Shown: in pieces, positions 1-8,033 of the stretch
Position numbering within the stretch: position 1 is the stretch's first letter
Layout of the letters: each line of letters begins with the position of its first letter
Source: an uncultured Bacteroidota bacterium
Lineage (GTDB): Bacteria; Bacteroidota; Bacteroidia; Flavobacteriales; UA16
Assembly (NCBI GenBank): GCA_902578505.1
Contig: CACHDD010000007.1
Span: 1-29,011 of the forward strand
DNA: 29,011 nt
Direction: 5' to 3'
The notes under the pieces: generated by a model
Seen by the model: the letters and a program-made list of their open reading frames with translations, nothing else
Databases searched by the model: none
Told to the model about the DNA's origin: nothing
Position numbers and translations under genes: made by a program

Positions 1-1695
1 TTGGTTTCTATAGTTGAAAATGCTGCGGCCAAGGCCAAATCCATCCCTCTCAAGCGTTGGGCGAACCAATTCATGCATAAGGTTCTTTGCTCAAGCTGCA
101 ATGGTAGTAGACTTAAGCCCATTAGTCTTCACTTTAAAATAGCTGGAAAGAACATAGCAGAATTAGGCGAATTAGATTTCATCAAACTTTCTGAATTCTT
201 TGAAGGAATAGAATCAGAACTTACTGAAAAGCAAAACACCATAGCAAAGGATCCGCTAAAGGAGATTCGTGAGAGAATTGGATTTATGGTTGATGTGGGG
301 CTAGGTTATTTGAGTTTAGATAGACCTGCTCGTTCGCTTTCAGGAGGAGAAGGCCAAAGAATTAGACTAGCAACCCAAATTGGCTCCAAACTTACCGAAG
401 TCCTATATATACTTGACGAACCATCTATAGGCCTACACCAAAGGGACAATCAAAGACTTATAAAATCTCTGCAAGCACTAAGAGATGCTGGCAATACAGT
501 TATTGTTGTTGAACACGACGAGGATATGATGCGTGCCTCAGATTTCCTGGTTGATATTGGGCCAGGAGCAGGTAAACATGGCGGAACAATTGTGGCTGCT
601 GGTCCTCCTGAGGAACATTTGACCTCTGAATCAACAACGGCGCATTATCTCAAGGGTATTAAAAAGATCCAAACTCCAAGCAAGCGAAGGAAAGGCAATA
701 AAAAGAAACTAACTATTAAAGGGGCTTCAGGTCACAATTTGAAAGATGTCGATCTGAGTCTTCCTTTGGGAACTTTTACTTGTGTTGCAGGAGTCAGCGG
801 ATCAGGTAAGAGTTCTTTGATAAACCAAACCCTATATCCTGCGTTGCAAAATCATCTTCATGAACCAATAAGGAATCCGTTGCCTTACAATAAGATTTTG
901 GGCTTGGATAATTTAGACAAGGTTATTGCTATAGATCAAACCCCCATTGGACGAACTCCTCGCTCAAACCCAGCTACTTACACTGGCATAATGGACCATG
1001 TCAGAAAGCTATTTACACTACTTCCTGAAGCCAAAATCAGAGGATATAAACCAGGTAGGTTCTCGTTTAACGTTGTGGGAGGAAGATGTGAAAATTGCAA
1101 AGGTTCTGGATTCAAAACGATAGAAATGAATTACCTACCAGACGTTCATGTAAAGTGTGAATCTTGTGGAGGCAAAAGGTTCAATCGAGAAACATTAGAG
1201 GTAAGGTACAAAGGAAAAAGCATAAGCGATATTCTGGATATGACTATAAACGAATCTTTTGACTTTTTTGAATCCTATCCAAAGATTAAAAGAATTATAA
1301 GCACGTTAAAAGATGTAGGACTTGGATATGTTACCTTAGGTCAACCTTCAACAACACTTAGCGGAGGTGAAGCACAACGTATTAAGCTAGCTGCGGAACT
1401 AAGTAGAGCAAATACTGGCAACACTATGTATATTCTTGACGAACCTACTACTGGGCTCCATTTTCAAGATATTGAGATGTTATTAGACGTATTAAACAGA
1501 CTCGTCAATTTAGGTAATTCAGTTATTGTCATAGAACATAATTTAGATGTAATCAAAGTTGCAGACTATGTTATCGATATGGGTCCTGAAGGAGGCATAA
1601 AAGGAGGCCAAATTGTAGCAATTGGCTCTCCGGAACAAGTTGCCAGTCAGCCAAATAGCCCAACGGGAAAATTTCTTGCTAAGATTTTAGCATAA
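1..1695 (+). CDS. uvrA: UvrABC system protein A, 3' part (5' end outside window)
   Basis: UvrA is the ATP-dependent damage-recognition subunit of nucleotide excision repair; it acts in the cytoplasm as a dimer and loads UvrB on DNA. The 564 visible residues cover the second part of the first ABC module and all of the second. Visible are a zinc cysteine pair (C30, C33), ABC signature LSGGEGQR (113-120), Walker B LDEPSIGLH (138-146), second Walker A GVSGSGKSS (264-272), the zinc module with C363/C366/C386/C389, and near the end a second LSGGEAQR signature and LDEPTTGLH. UvrA is usually about 940 residues, so roughly 380 N-terminal residues lie before the window. The frame is open to base 1, and the TTG there is an internal codon, not a start. 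The stop is TAA at 1693-1695. Confidence 0.97.
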   Translation: MVSIVENAAAKAKSIPLKRWANQFMHKVLCSSCNGSRLKPISLHFKIAGKNIAELGELDFIKLSEFFEGIESELTEKQNTIAKDPLKEIRERIGFMVDVGLGYLSLDRPARSLSGGEGQRIRLATQIGSKLTEVLYILDEPSIGLHQRDNQRLIKSLQALRDAGNTVIVVEHDEDMMRASDFLVDIGPGAGKHGGTIVAAGPPEEHLTSESTTAHYLKGIKKIQTPSKRRKGNKKKLTIKGASGHNLKDVDLSLPLGTFTCVAGVSGSGKSSLINQTLYPALQNHLHEPIRNPLPYNKILGLDNLDKVIAIDQTPIGRTPRSNPATYTGIMDHVRKLFTLLPEAKIRGYKPGRFSFNVVGGRCENCKGSGFKTIEMNYLPDVHVKCESCGGKRFNRETLEVRYKGKSISDILDMTINESFDFFESYPKIKRIISTLKDVGLGYVTLGQPSTTLSGGEAQRIKLAAELSRANTGNTMYILDEPTTGLHFQDIEMLLDVLNRLVNLGNSVIVIEHNLDVIKVADYVIDMGPEGGIKGGQIVAIGSPEQVASQPNSPTGKFLAKILA

Positions 1696-1699
1696 CTTG

Positions 1700-1709
1700 C
1701 TAAGCTTAG
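1700..1709. repeat. 10-bp perfect palindrome between uvrA and the LOG gene
   Basis: CTAAGCTTAG is self-complementary and lies five bases after the uvrA stop, just before the TAnnTTTG-like box of the next gene. Flanking AACTT (from 1694) and AAGTT can extend the pairing across a small internal loop. It could be an operator or a weak RNA hairpin; no T-run follows, so an intrinsic terminator is unlikely. Confidence 0.4.
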
Positions 1710-1710
1710 G

Positions 1711-1718
1711 TAAGTTTG
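1711..1718 (+). promoter_or_regulatory. Candidate -7 box TAAGTTTG for the LOG-family gene
   Basis: TAAGTTTG matches the Bacteroidota -7 consensus TAnnTTTG exactly. It ends four bases before the ATG at 1723, so the transcript would be leaderless or nearly so. No strong -33 TTG lies at the right distance; TTTTA around 1685-1689 is the nearest candidate. Inference from sequence only. Confidence 0.4.
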
Positions 1719-1722
1719 AGTT

Positions 1723-2412
1723 ATGCATAAAGAATATAAGAGAAGAACTTGGACCGAAATTATGTCCAAAGACAGTTGGTCAATTTTTAAAATTATGAGT
1801 GAATTTGTGGAAGGCTATGAAGCACTTCACAGAATTGGTCCATGTGTTTCTATATATGGATCAGCACGAACTGGACCAGAAACAAAGGTTTATAAAGACG
1901 CACAAAAAACAGCATGCCTCCTATCTAAAGCTGGTTACGGAGTAATTACTGGAGGAGGTCCTGGGGTTATGGAGGCAGGGAATAAAGGTGCTCATGAGGC
2001 TGGAGGAGCTTCAGTAGGGCTAAATATTGAACTTCCATTTGAACAATACTCAAATCCATATATCGATAGAGATAAAAGTATAGACTTCGATTACTTCTTC
2101 GTGAGAAAGGTGATGTTCGTAAAATACAGTCAGGGTTTTATTGTAATGCCTGGAGGATTTGGCACAATGGATGAGTTATTCGAGGCTCTTACACTTTTAC
2201 AGACTGGAAAATTAAATTCGAGGCCTATAGTACTCTATGATTCAACGTTTTGGACTGGATTAGTTGATTGGTTTAAAGAAATATTACTCGACAAATACCA
2301 AACCATTTCTGACGTCGATCCTGATCTATTCTCAATAGTTGACACACCAGAAGAAGCGGTAAAAGTCATCACAGATTTCCATTCTAATGCCTCATTAACT
2401 CCAAACTTCTAG
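1723..2412 (+). CDS. LOG-family (TIGR00730-type) Rossmann-fold protein
   Basis: The family includes cytokinin-activating phosphoribohydrolases (LOG) and PpnN-like nucleotide 5'-monophosphate nucleosidases, once annotated as lysine decarboxylases; bacterial members cleave AMP-type nucleotides to base and ribose 5-phosphate. The 229-residue protein has the nucleotide-binding stretch GGGPGVMEAGNKGA (77-90) and the signature PGGFGTMDE (143-151), which carries the catalytic and phosphate-binding residues of the family. There is no signal peptide, so it should be cytosolic. The N-terminal region (KRRTWTEIMSKDSWSIFKIM) resembles flavobacterial homologues and supports the ATG start. It follows uvrA by 27 bases with its own candidate promoter. 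The substrate cannot be told from sequence. Confidence 0.9.
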   Translation: MHKEYKRRTWTEIMSKDSWSIFKIMSEFVEGYEALHRIGPCVSIYGSARTGPETKVYKDAQKTACLLSKAGYGVITGGGPGVMEAGNKGAHEAGGASVGLNIELPFEQYSNPYIDRDKSIDFDYFFVRKVMFVKYSQGFIVMPGGFGTMDELFEALTLLQTGKLNSRPIVLYDSTFWTGLVDWFKEILLDKYQTISDVDPDLFSIVDTPEEAVKVITDFHSNASLTPNF

Positions 2413-2415
2413 ATA

Positions 2416-3414
2416 ATGAAGAAAATCATCTATCTGTTTAATATGGCATTTTCAATAAGCATATTAGCTCAAGAACCTATGCCTTACACACTTACTACTT
2501 TTTATGACACATATGTGCCTATTAAAAATGGTTTTTTACCAAATATTGATCCAATGTGGGATGTCCCAATGGTACCATTAAACTTACAATTTGAGTTTCC
2601 TTGTTTTGAGGATACTGCTGATATGGTTTGGCTTAGCGATATTGGTGGTGCAATCGAATTGAGAATGGAAGATGGATATACACATCTTTTATCTGCAACT
2701 AATGCAGATTTAAATGATGTCCTTCTTGTCCTAGATTCTTCAACTAATGAAGGTTCTATTCATAGTTATGAAACAATTGGGAATGAGCCAAATAGAATAT
2801 TTAAAATTGAATTCAAAAATGTTGGTTTTGATTGGGAAATGATGAATTCAAATGATGTATCAACAGCTAATTTTCAATTTTGGTTATACGAAAATGGGGA
2901 TATGGAGATTCGATTTGGACCAAACACAATAAACTCGCTTGATGATGTATGTTTTTGGGAAACAGCATCCTTAGGTATTTCTAGTTATTGGGATTTTTAC
3001 GATTTGAGTGCAAACTTTTTGTGGGGAACTGGAAATCCAAGTAATCCAGAATTTATCGAGTATATTGATGTTGAATACGATTCACTTCAAATTGATAATA
3101 ATTTTCCAGGTCTTTCTAATTGGCCAGATGATGGACAAGTTTATAAATTTGGATACGATCTTGCACCAATAATCAATATCGACGAAATAAGCATTTCTGA
3201 CTTAATTATATATCCTAATCCTGCTTCCAAAATTCTCAATCTTAAATTTTCTGACACATCAATACATCAAGTTGAAATAAAAGATTTGTCAGGAAAAAAA
3301 ATTCAAGAACATACATGTAATCAGAATCTTAACATTGATGTTAGCTTTTTTAGCAAGGGTGTTTATACTGTTTCATCAAAAAACAGTAAACCAATAAAAT
3401 TAGTTATTGATTAA
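2416..3414 (+). CDS. Secreted protein with T9SS type A C-terminal sorting domain
   Basis: 332 residues. The N-terminus is a short Sec signal peptide ending in ILAQ (about residues 1-19). The last 75 residues form a typical T9SS type A sorting domain: LIIYPNPAS, then the beta-rich stretch VEIKDLSGK, and an ending FFSKGVYTV followed by a short strand. Such domains direct export across the outer membrane by the type IX system and are then removed. The middle (about 20-260) is acidic and aromatic-rich, with repeated FELW-type beta strands, and matches no family I recognise. It begins three bases after the LOG stop, so it may be cotranscribed. A hairpin plus T-run overlaps its stop codon. Function unknown; likely extracellular or surface-exposed. 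Confidence 0.85.
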   Translation: MKKIIYLFNMAFSISILAQEPMPYTLTTFYDTYVPIKNGFLPNIDPMWDVPMVPLNLQFEFPCFEDTADMVWLSDIGGAIELRMEDGYTHLLSATNADLNDVLLVLDSSTNEGSIHSYETIGNEPNRIFKIEFKNVGFDWEMMNSNDVSTANFQFWLYENGDMEIRFGPNTINSLDDVCFWETASLGISSYWDFYDLSANFLWGTGNPSNPEFIEYIDVEYDSLQIDNNFPGLSNWPDDGQVYKFGYDLAPIINIDEISISDLIIYPNPASKILNLKFSDTSIHQVEIKDLSGKKIQEHTCNQNLNIDVSFFSKGVYTVSSKNSKPIKLVID

Positions 3415-3425
3415 TAACATTTTTT
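3403..3425 (+). terminator. Candidate intrinsic terminator overlapping the T9SS gene stop
   Basis: GTTATT (3403-3408), loop GATT, AATAAC (3413-3418) form a perfect 6-bp stem followed by ATTTTTT. The stop codon TAA (3412-3414) lies within it. The stem is AT-rich and short, so efficiency is uncertain, but its placement before the htpG unit fits a transcription boundary. Confidence 0.45.
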
Positions 3426-3450
3426 CTTTATAGATAGTCTTATTTACATT

Positions 3451-3471
3451 TTGGCATGAATATAATGCCAA
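3451..3471. promoter_or_regulatory. Perfect inverted repeat upstream of htpG, candidate operator
   Basis: TTGGCAT (3451-3457), seven bases, ATGCCAA (3465-3471) is a perfect 7+7 dyad, 73 bases before the htpG start. A third copy of the core, ATGGCAT, lies at 3500-3506. It is not the CIRCE element (TTAGCACTC/GAGTGCTAA). A plausible promoter lies downstream: TTGAC at 3512-3516 and TACATA at 3529-3534. A dimeric repressor or activator site is the simplest reading; an RNA hairpin is the alternative. Confidence 0.45.
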
Positions 3472-3544
3472 GCTGTCAGATCTTTTGATTGAATTGATAA
3501 TGGCATGAGAGTTGACTGAAAAGTTAAATACATAAAATAAATCG

Positions 3545-5458
3545 ATGGCAAAGAAAACAACCTCGGGGAAAATTAATGTTACTACAGAAAACATCTTCCC
3601 AATAATTAAGAAATTCCTTTATTCAGATCACGAAATCTTTTTAAGGGAACTAGTCTCAAACGCAGTTGACGCAACACAAAAGTGCAAAACTCTTTTGAAT
3701 GCGGGTGATCTAAAGAAAGTCTCAGGAAATCCTACAGTAGAAGTCAAGATTGACAAAAAGGCTAAAACCATTACTATTTCTGATAATGGGATTGGGATGA
3801 CTTCTGAAGAAGTAGATAAATACATCAACCAAATCGCATTTTCAGGAGCAACAGAATTCATAGACAAATACAAGGATGACGATGCAAAACAGGTAATTAT
3901 TGGCCACTTTGGTTTGGGCTTCTATTCTTCATTCATGGTGAGTGATAGAGTTGATATCATTTCAAAAAGCCAAAAGCCCAAATCGAAAGCTGTTAAGTGG
4001 AGCTGTGATGGTTCTCCAGAATACACACTTGAAGATTCAAAAAAAGCAACTCCAGGAACTGACATCGTTCTTCACATTGCTGAGGATAGCCTAGAATTCC
4101 TAGAAGAAGCAAGGCTAGGTGGAATATTAAATAAGTATTGCAAGTTTATGCCTGTGGAGATTGTGTTTGGCACCAAGAGTGAAATGCAAGACGACCCAAA
4201 TGGTGAGAAGGATGATGAGGGCAACATTAAGAAGATTAGTGTAGAGGTTCCAAACGTCATAAATAACACTACTCCTACCTGGATGCTCAAGCCTGCTGAT
4301 TTAAAGGATGAGGATTACACAAGTTTCTACAGAGAATTATATCCTATGAATATGGAGGAGTCCCTTTTCAATATTCACTTAAATGTAGATTATCCTTTTA
4401 ACCTAACTGGAATATTATTCTTCCCTCCTTTAAAGAAAACTATGGACCTTCAAAGGAATAGAATTCATCTCTATTCAAATCAGGTTTTTATTACTGATAA
4501 TGTAGAAAACATAGTTCCAGATTTTCTCACTATGCTTCACGGAGTTATCGACTCTCCAGACATCCCACTTAACGTAAGTCGTTCATACCTACAAGAGGAT
4601 GCAAACGTAAAGAAAATTAGCGGGTACATCAGCAAAAAAGTAGCAGACAAACTAGCTTCTATGTTCAAAAAGGATAGGGCTGGATTCGAAGCACTTTGGG
4701 AAGATCTAAAGGTATTCGTAGACTACGGTATTTTGACTGATGAAAAATTTGCTGAGAGAGCGCAGAAGTTCTACTTATACAAGGATACTGAAGGAAAATT
4801 TAAGACTCACGAAGAATTAATAAAGTCTGTAAAAGAAGCCCAAACAGACAAAAATGACAAGATCATCATTCCTTATACATCTGATGCTTCAGCACAACAC
4901 TCATTTGTAAATGCAGCAACTGATAAGGGATATAAAGTTCTTGAAATGGAGGGGCCTCTAACTGCACACGTTGTTAGTAAGCTAGAGCAAACTCATTCTG
5001 ACGTACAATTCAAGAGGGTTGATTCAGATATTATTGAAAAGCTTATTGAAAAGGATGATACTGAAACAAGCTTACTAAACGAAAAGCAACAAGAAACTTT
5101 AACACCTGTCCTTCAAGGTGCATTTCCATCTGAAGGTTATGAAATCAAATTCGCAGCAATGTCTCCAACTTCTGCTCCGATAACTATTACAATTAGCGAA
5201 TGGATGAGACGTATGAAGGAGCAGCAAGCTGTTGGTGGCGGAGGATTCCAAATGTTTGGGGACTTGCCTAATAAATACGAAGTAACAATTAACTCTAACC
5301 ACCCTCTTACCTCACAACTCCTTAGTGAAAAGGACGAAGAAAAGAGAAGTGCTATTGCTAAGGAAGCGGCAGATTTAGCTCGTCTATCCCAAGGTATTTT
5401 AGAAGGGGAAGAACTTTTTGCATTTATAACAAGAGGATTTAAGAACTTGCAATCATGA
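3545..5458 (+). CDS. htpG: Molecular chaperone HtpG (bacterial Hsp90)
   Basis: HtpG is the cytosolic, ATP-driven dimeric Hsp90 of bacteria that remodels client proteins together with the DnaK/DnaJ system. The 637-residue length fits (E. coli 624). The N-terminal GHKL ATPase site is intact: FLRELVSNAVDA (32-43) with the catalytic glutamate E35 and the magnesium ligand N39, the DNGIGM box (80-85) and the ATP lid motif GHFGLGFYSSF (120-130). The middle domain contains the conserved LNVSRSYLQ loop with the gamma-phosphate-contacting arginine. The ATG start gives the usual N-terminus GKINVTTENIFPI. The stop overlaps the lemA start as ATGA, so translation is probably coupled. The upstream region carries an inverted repeat that may control it. 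Confidence 0.97.
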   Translation: MAKKTTSGKINVTTENIFPIIKKFLYSDHEIFLRELVSNAVDATQKCKTLLNAGDLKKVSGNPTVEVKIDKKAKTITISDNGIGMTSEEVDKYINQIAFSGATEFIDKYKDDDAKQVIIGHFGLGFYSSFMVSDRVDIISKSQKPKSKAVKWSCDGSPEYTLEDSKKATPGTDIVLHIAEDSLEFLEEARLGGILNKYCKFMPVEIVFGTKSEMQDDPNGEKDDEGNIKKISVEVPNVINNTTPTWMLKPADLKDEDYTSFYRELYPMNMEESLFNIHLNVDYPFNLTGILFFPPLKKTMDLQRNRIHLYSNQVFITDNVENIVPDFLTMLHGVIDSPDIPLNVSRSYLQEDANVKKISGYISKKVADKLASMFKKDRAGFEALWEDLKVFVDYGILTDEKFAERAQKFYLYKDTEGKFKTHEELIKSVKEAQTDKNDKIIIPYTSDASAQHSFVNAATDKGYKVLEMEGPLTAHVVSKLEQTHSDVQFKRVDSDIIEKLIEKDDTETSLLNEKQQETLTPVLQGAFPSEGYEIKFAAMSPTSAPITITISEWMRRMKEQQAVGGGGFQMFGDLPNKYEVTINSNHPLTSQLLSEKDEEKRSAIAKEAADLARLSQGILEGEELFAFITRGFKNLQS

Positions 5459-6042
5459 ATAAAGGTAAAATAATAATGCTGGTACTAGTAGGTCTTTTAG
5501 TTCTACTAGCTTTTAACGGAATGTCTTCATACAACGGCATGACTCAATCTTCTGAAAACGTTGATGGACAATGGGGAAATGTTGAAACCCAATACCAAAG
5601 AAGATTTGATCTTATTCCCAACTTAGTATCTACAGTTAAGGCTTATGCTGATGTCGAAAAGGAGACTTTGATTGCTGTAACTGAGGCACGAGCAGCAGCA
5701 CTTGGCGCTATGCAAAAGGCTGGAGAAACTGGTGATATTGCAGAATTCGATAAGAGCACAATGGTACTTGGCGGAGCAATGCGAGGATTATTTGGGTATA
5801 CTGAACAATATCCTGACTTAAAGAGTAGTCAAGGGTTTCGCGATCTTCAAGTACAGCTAGAAGGTACAGAAAATAGAATTTCAAAAGCCCGAACTGACTA
5901 CAATGAAACTGTAAAGTCTTACAATAAGAAAGTTAAGATGTTCCCAGGGAAGCTTTGGGCTGAATTGTTTGGGTTTGAGGGCAAGTCATATTTTGAATCT
6001 ACATCTGAAGCAGCCGCAGCCCCTGCTGTGAACTTTGAATAA
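5455..6042 (+). CDS. lemA: LemA family membrane protein
   Basis: 195 residues. One hydrophobic segment (about 5-23) precedes a long helical region with the LemA signature: the VDGQWGNVETQYQRRFDLIPNLV stretch around residues 37-59, then VKAYA and a KARTDYNETVKSYN segment near the C-terminus. LemA proteins are N-terminally anchored with an extended helical bundle; their biochemical role is unsettled, but they commonly sit beside TPM-domain proteins, as here. The C-terminus is a short Ala-rich tail. The start ATG overlaps the htpG TGA, and the stop TAA overlaps the next ATG by one base (TAATG). Placement in one unit with a chaperone suggests a role in membrane stress; this is inference. Confidence 0.93.
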   Translation: MNKGKIIMLVLVGLLVLLAFNGMSSYNGMTQSSENVDGQWGNVETQYQRRFDLIPNLVSTVKAYADVEKETLIAVTEARAAALGAMQKAGETGDIAEFDKSTMVLGGAMRGLFGYTEQYPDLKSSQGFRDLQVQLEGTENRISKARTDYNETVKSYNKKVKMFPGKLWAELFGFEGKSYFESTSEAAAAPAVNFE

Positions 6043-6458
6043 TGGCTATTGACTCATTAGCCATTGAGAAGGCAATTGCAACTGCAGAACTTCAGACTTC
6101 TGGAGAACTAAGGGTGCACATTGAAACGACCTGTAAGGGTGATGTTATGGACAGGGCGTCTGTAGTCTTTGCTGCTCTAAAAATGCATAAAACTGAAGCT
6201 AGAAATGGTGTGCTTGTGTATCTGTCAACTGAGGACAGAAAGTTTGCAATACTTGGCGACATGGGAATTAACGCTAAAGTTGATGATGGGTTTTGGCAAG
6301 CGACTTATGATGTAGCACTTCCACTACTTAAAGATGGGGATTGGACTGAGGCTTTGTGTAGGACTGTTGAGTCTTGTGGTGAACAGTTAAAATCTTATTT
6401 CCCCTATGTAGACGGTGATGTTGATGAACTTGATAATAGTGTGTCATGGGGAGATTAA
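6042..6458 (+). CDS. TPM domain protein, small and without signal peptide
   Basis: 138 residues consisting almost only of a TPM domain (TLP18.3/Psb32/MOLO-1, formerly DUF477). Visible features are IEKAIATAELQTSGELRVHIE near the start, the ARNGVLVYLSTEDRKFAILGD core and DGFWQATYDVALPLLKDGDW. It has neither signal peptide nor transmembrane segment, so it should be cytosolic, unlike the next TPM protein. The C-terminus is acidic. Plant and cyanobacterial TPM proteins take part in photosystem II repair and some have phosphatase activity; the role in heterotrophic bacteria is unknown. The ORF overlaps lemA by one base and the next gene by 13 bases, indicating tight coupling. Confidence 0.85.
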   Translation: MAIDSLAIEKAIATAELQTSGELRVHIETTCKGDVMDRASVVFAALKMHKTEARNGVLVYLSTEDRKFAILGDMGINAKVDDGFWQATYDVALPLLKDGDWTEALCRTVESCGEQLKSYFPYVDGDVDELDNSVSWGD

Positions 6459-7273
6459 TAATTTTATTTGGTTTATTGATCTCACCATTGTTTGGGGTTG
6501 TTGAAGCCCAAATCGACTCGTGTTTACCTACGCCTAAGAATGGGACATTTGTATACGATAATGCAGATCTTTTAACGCAAGGAGAAGAAGTTGACATTCA
6601 AAAAGTTCTAAGGTCATTTGTAGACTCAACAAGCAATGTTATAGTCGTTGTTACACATCCAGACTTTTGCGGATACGATCCTTCAACTTTTGCAATAGAA
6701 ACAGGCGACAGGCTTGGAGTTGGACGATCTGATCTTGACAATGGGGTTGTAATTGCAATTAAGCCAAGAAACAATAGTGGCAAAGGCCAAATCTTTATTG
6801 CAATTGGAGAAGGATTAGAAGGTGCTATTCCAGATATTCTAACTGGAAGAATAGTTGATAGCATGATTCCTTATTTCAAGAATGCAAACTGGAGTGGAGG
6901 ATTAGAGAATGGGATAAAGCAAATAATGGGTTTGGCCTCTGGTGAATTTACAGAAGCAGATTATATGCGTAATAACGGCACAGGCGGTCCGGAGTGGCCA
7001 ATAGTGTTGTTTGTTATGTTTCTGGTTTTCATTATGCCAGTTTTAGTAATAATGATAGCTGTTAAGAATCAAATGAGGAAAAACAGTGGATCATCATGGA
7101 TTACATCTTTAATTATCGTTTTGGCCGATATGAATCGTCAAAACAATAGTTACAAGAATTTTAAAAGAGGAAGAAGAGGATTTAGTGGCGGAGGATTTCG
7201 TAGTGGTAGTTCTGGATTTGGCGGTTTTGGAGGTGGTTCCTTCGGAGGCGGTGGAGCTGGAGGAAGTTTTTAA
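6446..7273 (+). CDS. Exported TPM domain protein with C-terminal membrane segment and Gly-rich tail
   Basis: 275 residues. The signal peptide is about 1-21 (LIILFGLLISPLFGVVEA). The TPM domain follows: FVYDNADLLTQGEE, then DLDNGVVIAI, and IAIGEGLEGAIPD. A transmembrane helix lies at about 183-205 (LFVMFLVFIMPVLVIMIAV). The tail is rich in Gly and Ser with repeated GGF/GFG units and ends GGAGGSF, a common feature of the YgcG-like group. The N-terminal domain should face the periplasm with the tail in the cytoplasm. The start lies 13 bases inside the preceding TPM gene, in another frame; the next gene begins two bases after its stop. The Gly-rich tail is typical of the family, not a sequencing artefact. 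Confidence 0.88.
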   Translation: MGRLIILFGLLISPLFGVVEAQIDSCLPTPKNGTFVYDNADLLTQGEEVDIQKVLRSFVDSTSNVIVVVTHPDFCGYDPSTFAIETGDRLGVGRSDLDNGVVIAIKPRNNSGKGQIFIAIGEGLEGAIPDILTGRIVDSMIPYFKNANWSGGLENGIKQIMGLASGEFTEADYMRNNGTGGPEWPIVLFVMFLVFIMPVLVIMIAVKNQMRKNSGSSWITSLIIVLADMNRQNNSYKNFKRGRRGFSGGGFRSGSSGFGGFGGGSFGGGGAGGSF

Positions 7274-7275
7274 AT

Positions 7276-8001
7276 ATGGCAGATTACGGTAAATGGGTTG
7301 GTGGTGCTTTAGGTTGGGCTTTAGGAGGTCCAATCGGAGCTTTGCTTGGCTATCAAGTTGGTAAAATGTTCCAAGGCTTTACATCGTCAGATGGTGAGCC
7401 AAGCGTTTTCGAAAAAAGAACTCAACGGGGTGATTTTTCTATGGCTTTAGTAGTCTTAAGCGCTGCAGTAATGAAGGCAGACGGCAAGATTATGAAGTCG
7501 GAACTCAAGTATGTGAAGAGTTTTCTAAAAGTCAATTTTGGGCCAAAAGAAGCAGAACAACTCACTCTATTATTGAGGTCAGTTCTCAAAGAAAATATTG
7601 ATTATAGAAAGGTGGCTTCTCAAATTAGATTCCACATGGATCACCCAAAGAGGATGCTCCTTCTTCAATATTTATACGGCATTTCAAATGCAGATGGAGA
7701 AGTGCATCCGCAGGAGCTTGATATAATAAGATTCATTGCGAAGTATTTGGGCATTAGCGATAAGGATAGACTTAGTATTGAACAGGCATATCACTCAGTT
7801 TCAGACCCATATAAGGTTTTAGAGATCACAAGAGATTCAACAGACACGGACGTTAAAAAAGCATATAGGAAACTTGCTGTTAAATTCCATCCTGACAAAA
7901 TTGGGAATCTAGGAGAAGGGCCTAGAAAAAAAGCTAAAGAGAGATTTATCCAAATTCAGGAAGCTTATGAGCAGATAAAGAAAGTACGAGGATTTAAATA
8001 A
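7276..8001 (+). CDS. DjlA-like membrane-anchored J-domain protein with TerB-like domain
   Basis: 241 residues with the layout of DjlA. An N-terminal glycine-rich hydrophobic anchor (7-30, GGALGWALGGPIGALLGY) is followed by a TerB-like helical domain (about 55-170, with the KADGKIMKSE and NADGEVHPQE acidic motifs) and a C-terminal J domain (178-240). The J domain has the essential HPD tripeptide at 205-207, so it should stimulate DnaK ATPase. E. coli DjlA (271 residues) sits in the inner membrane with its J domain in the cytoplasm and affects envelope stress signalling. As the last gene of a unit that starts with htpG, it links Hsp70 and Hsp90 functions to the LemA/TPM membrane proteins. Confidence 0.9.
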   Translation: MADYGKWVGGALGWALGGPIGALLGYQVGKMFQGFTSSDGEPSVFEKRTQRGDFSMALVVLSAAVMKADGKIMKSELKYVKSFLKVNFGPKEAEQLTLLLRSVLKENIDYRKVASQIRFHMDHPKRMLLLQYLYGISNADGEVHPQELDIIRFIAKYLGISDKDRLSIEQAYHSVSDPYKVLEITRDSTDTDVKKAYRKLAVKFHPDKIGNLGEGPRKKAKERFIQIQEAYEQIKKVRGFK

Positions 8002-8033
8002 CCGTATATTCGTGGCCTATCTTTTAATCTGCC

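Noticed and set aside
1..3. TTG at base 1 as the start of uvrA
   Set aside because: The sequence begins inside a UvrA domain and about 380 family residues are missing before it, so the gene continues upstream of the window.
3456..3488. Ten-codon upstream frame before htpG
   Set aside because: It lies in the inverted repeat and is too short to judge; the likely start of transcription is downstream of it.
3400..3594. 64-residue minus-strand frame across the htpG upstream region
   Set aside because: It overlaps htpG and the T9SS gene, has no family features and lies over the candidate operator.
7180..7272. Gly-rich repeat as a tandem DNA repeat or collagen-like element
   Set aside because: The Gly/Ser tail is the normal C-terminus of YgcG-like TPM proteins, and the DNA does not repeat exactly.
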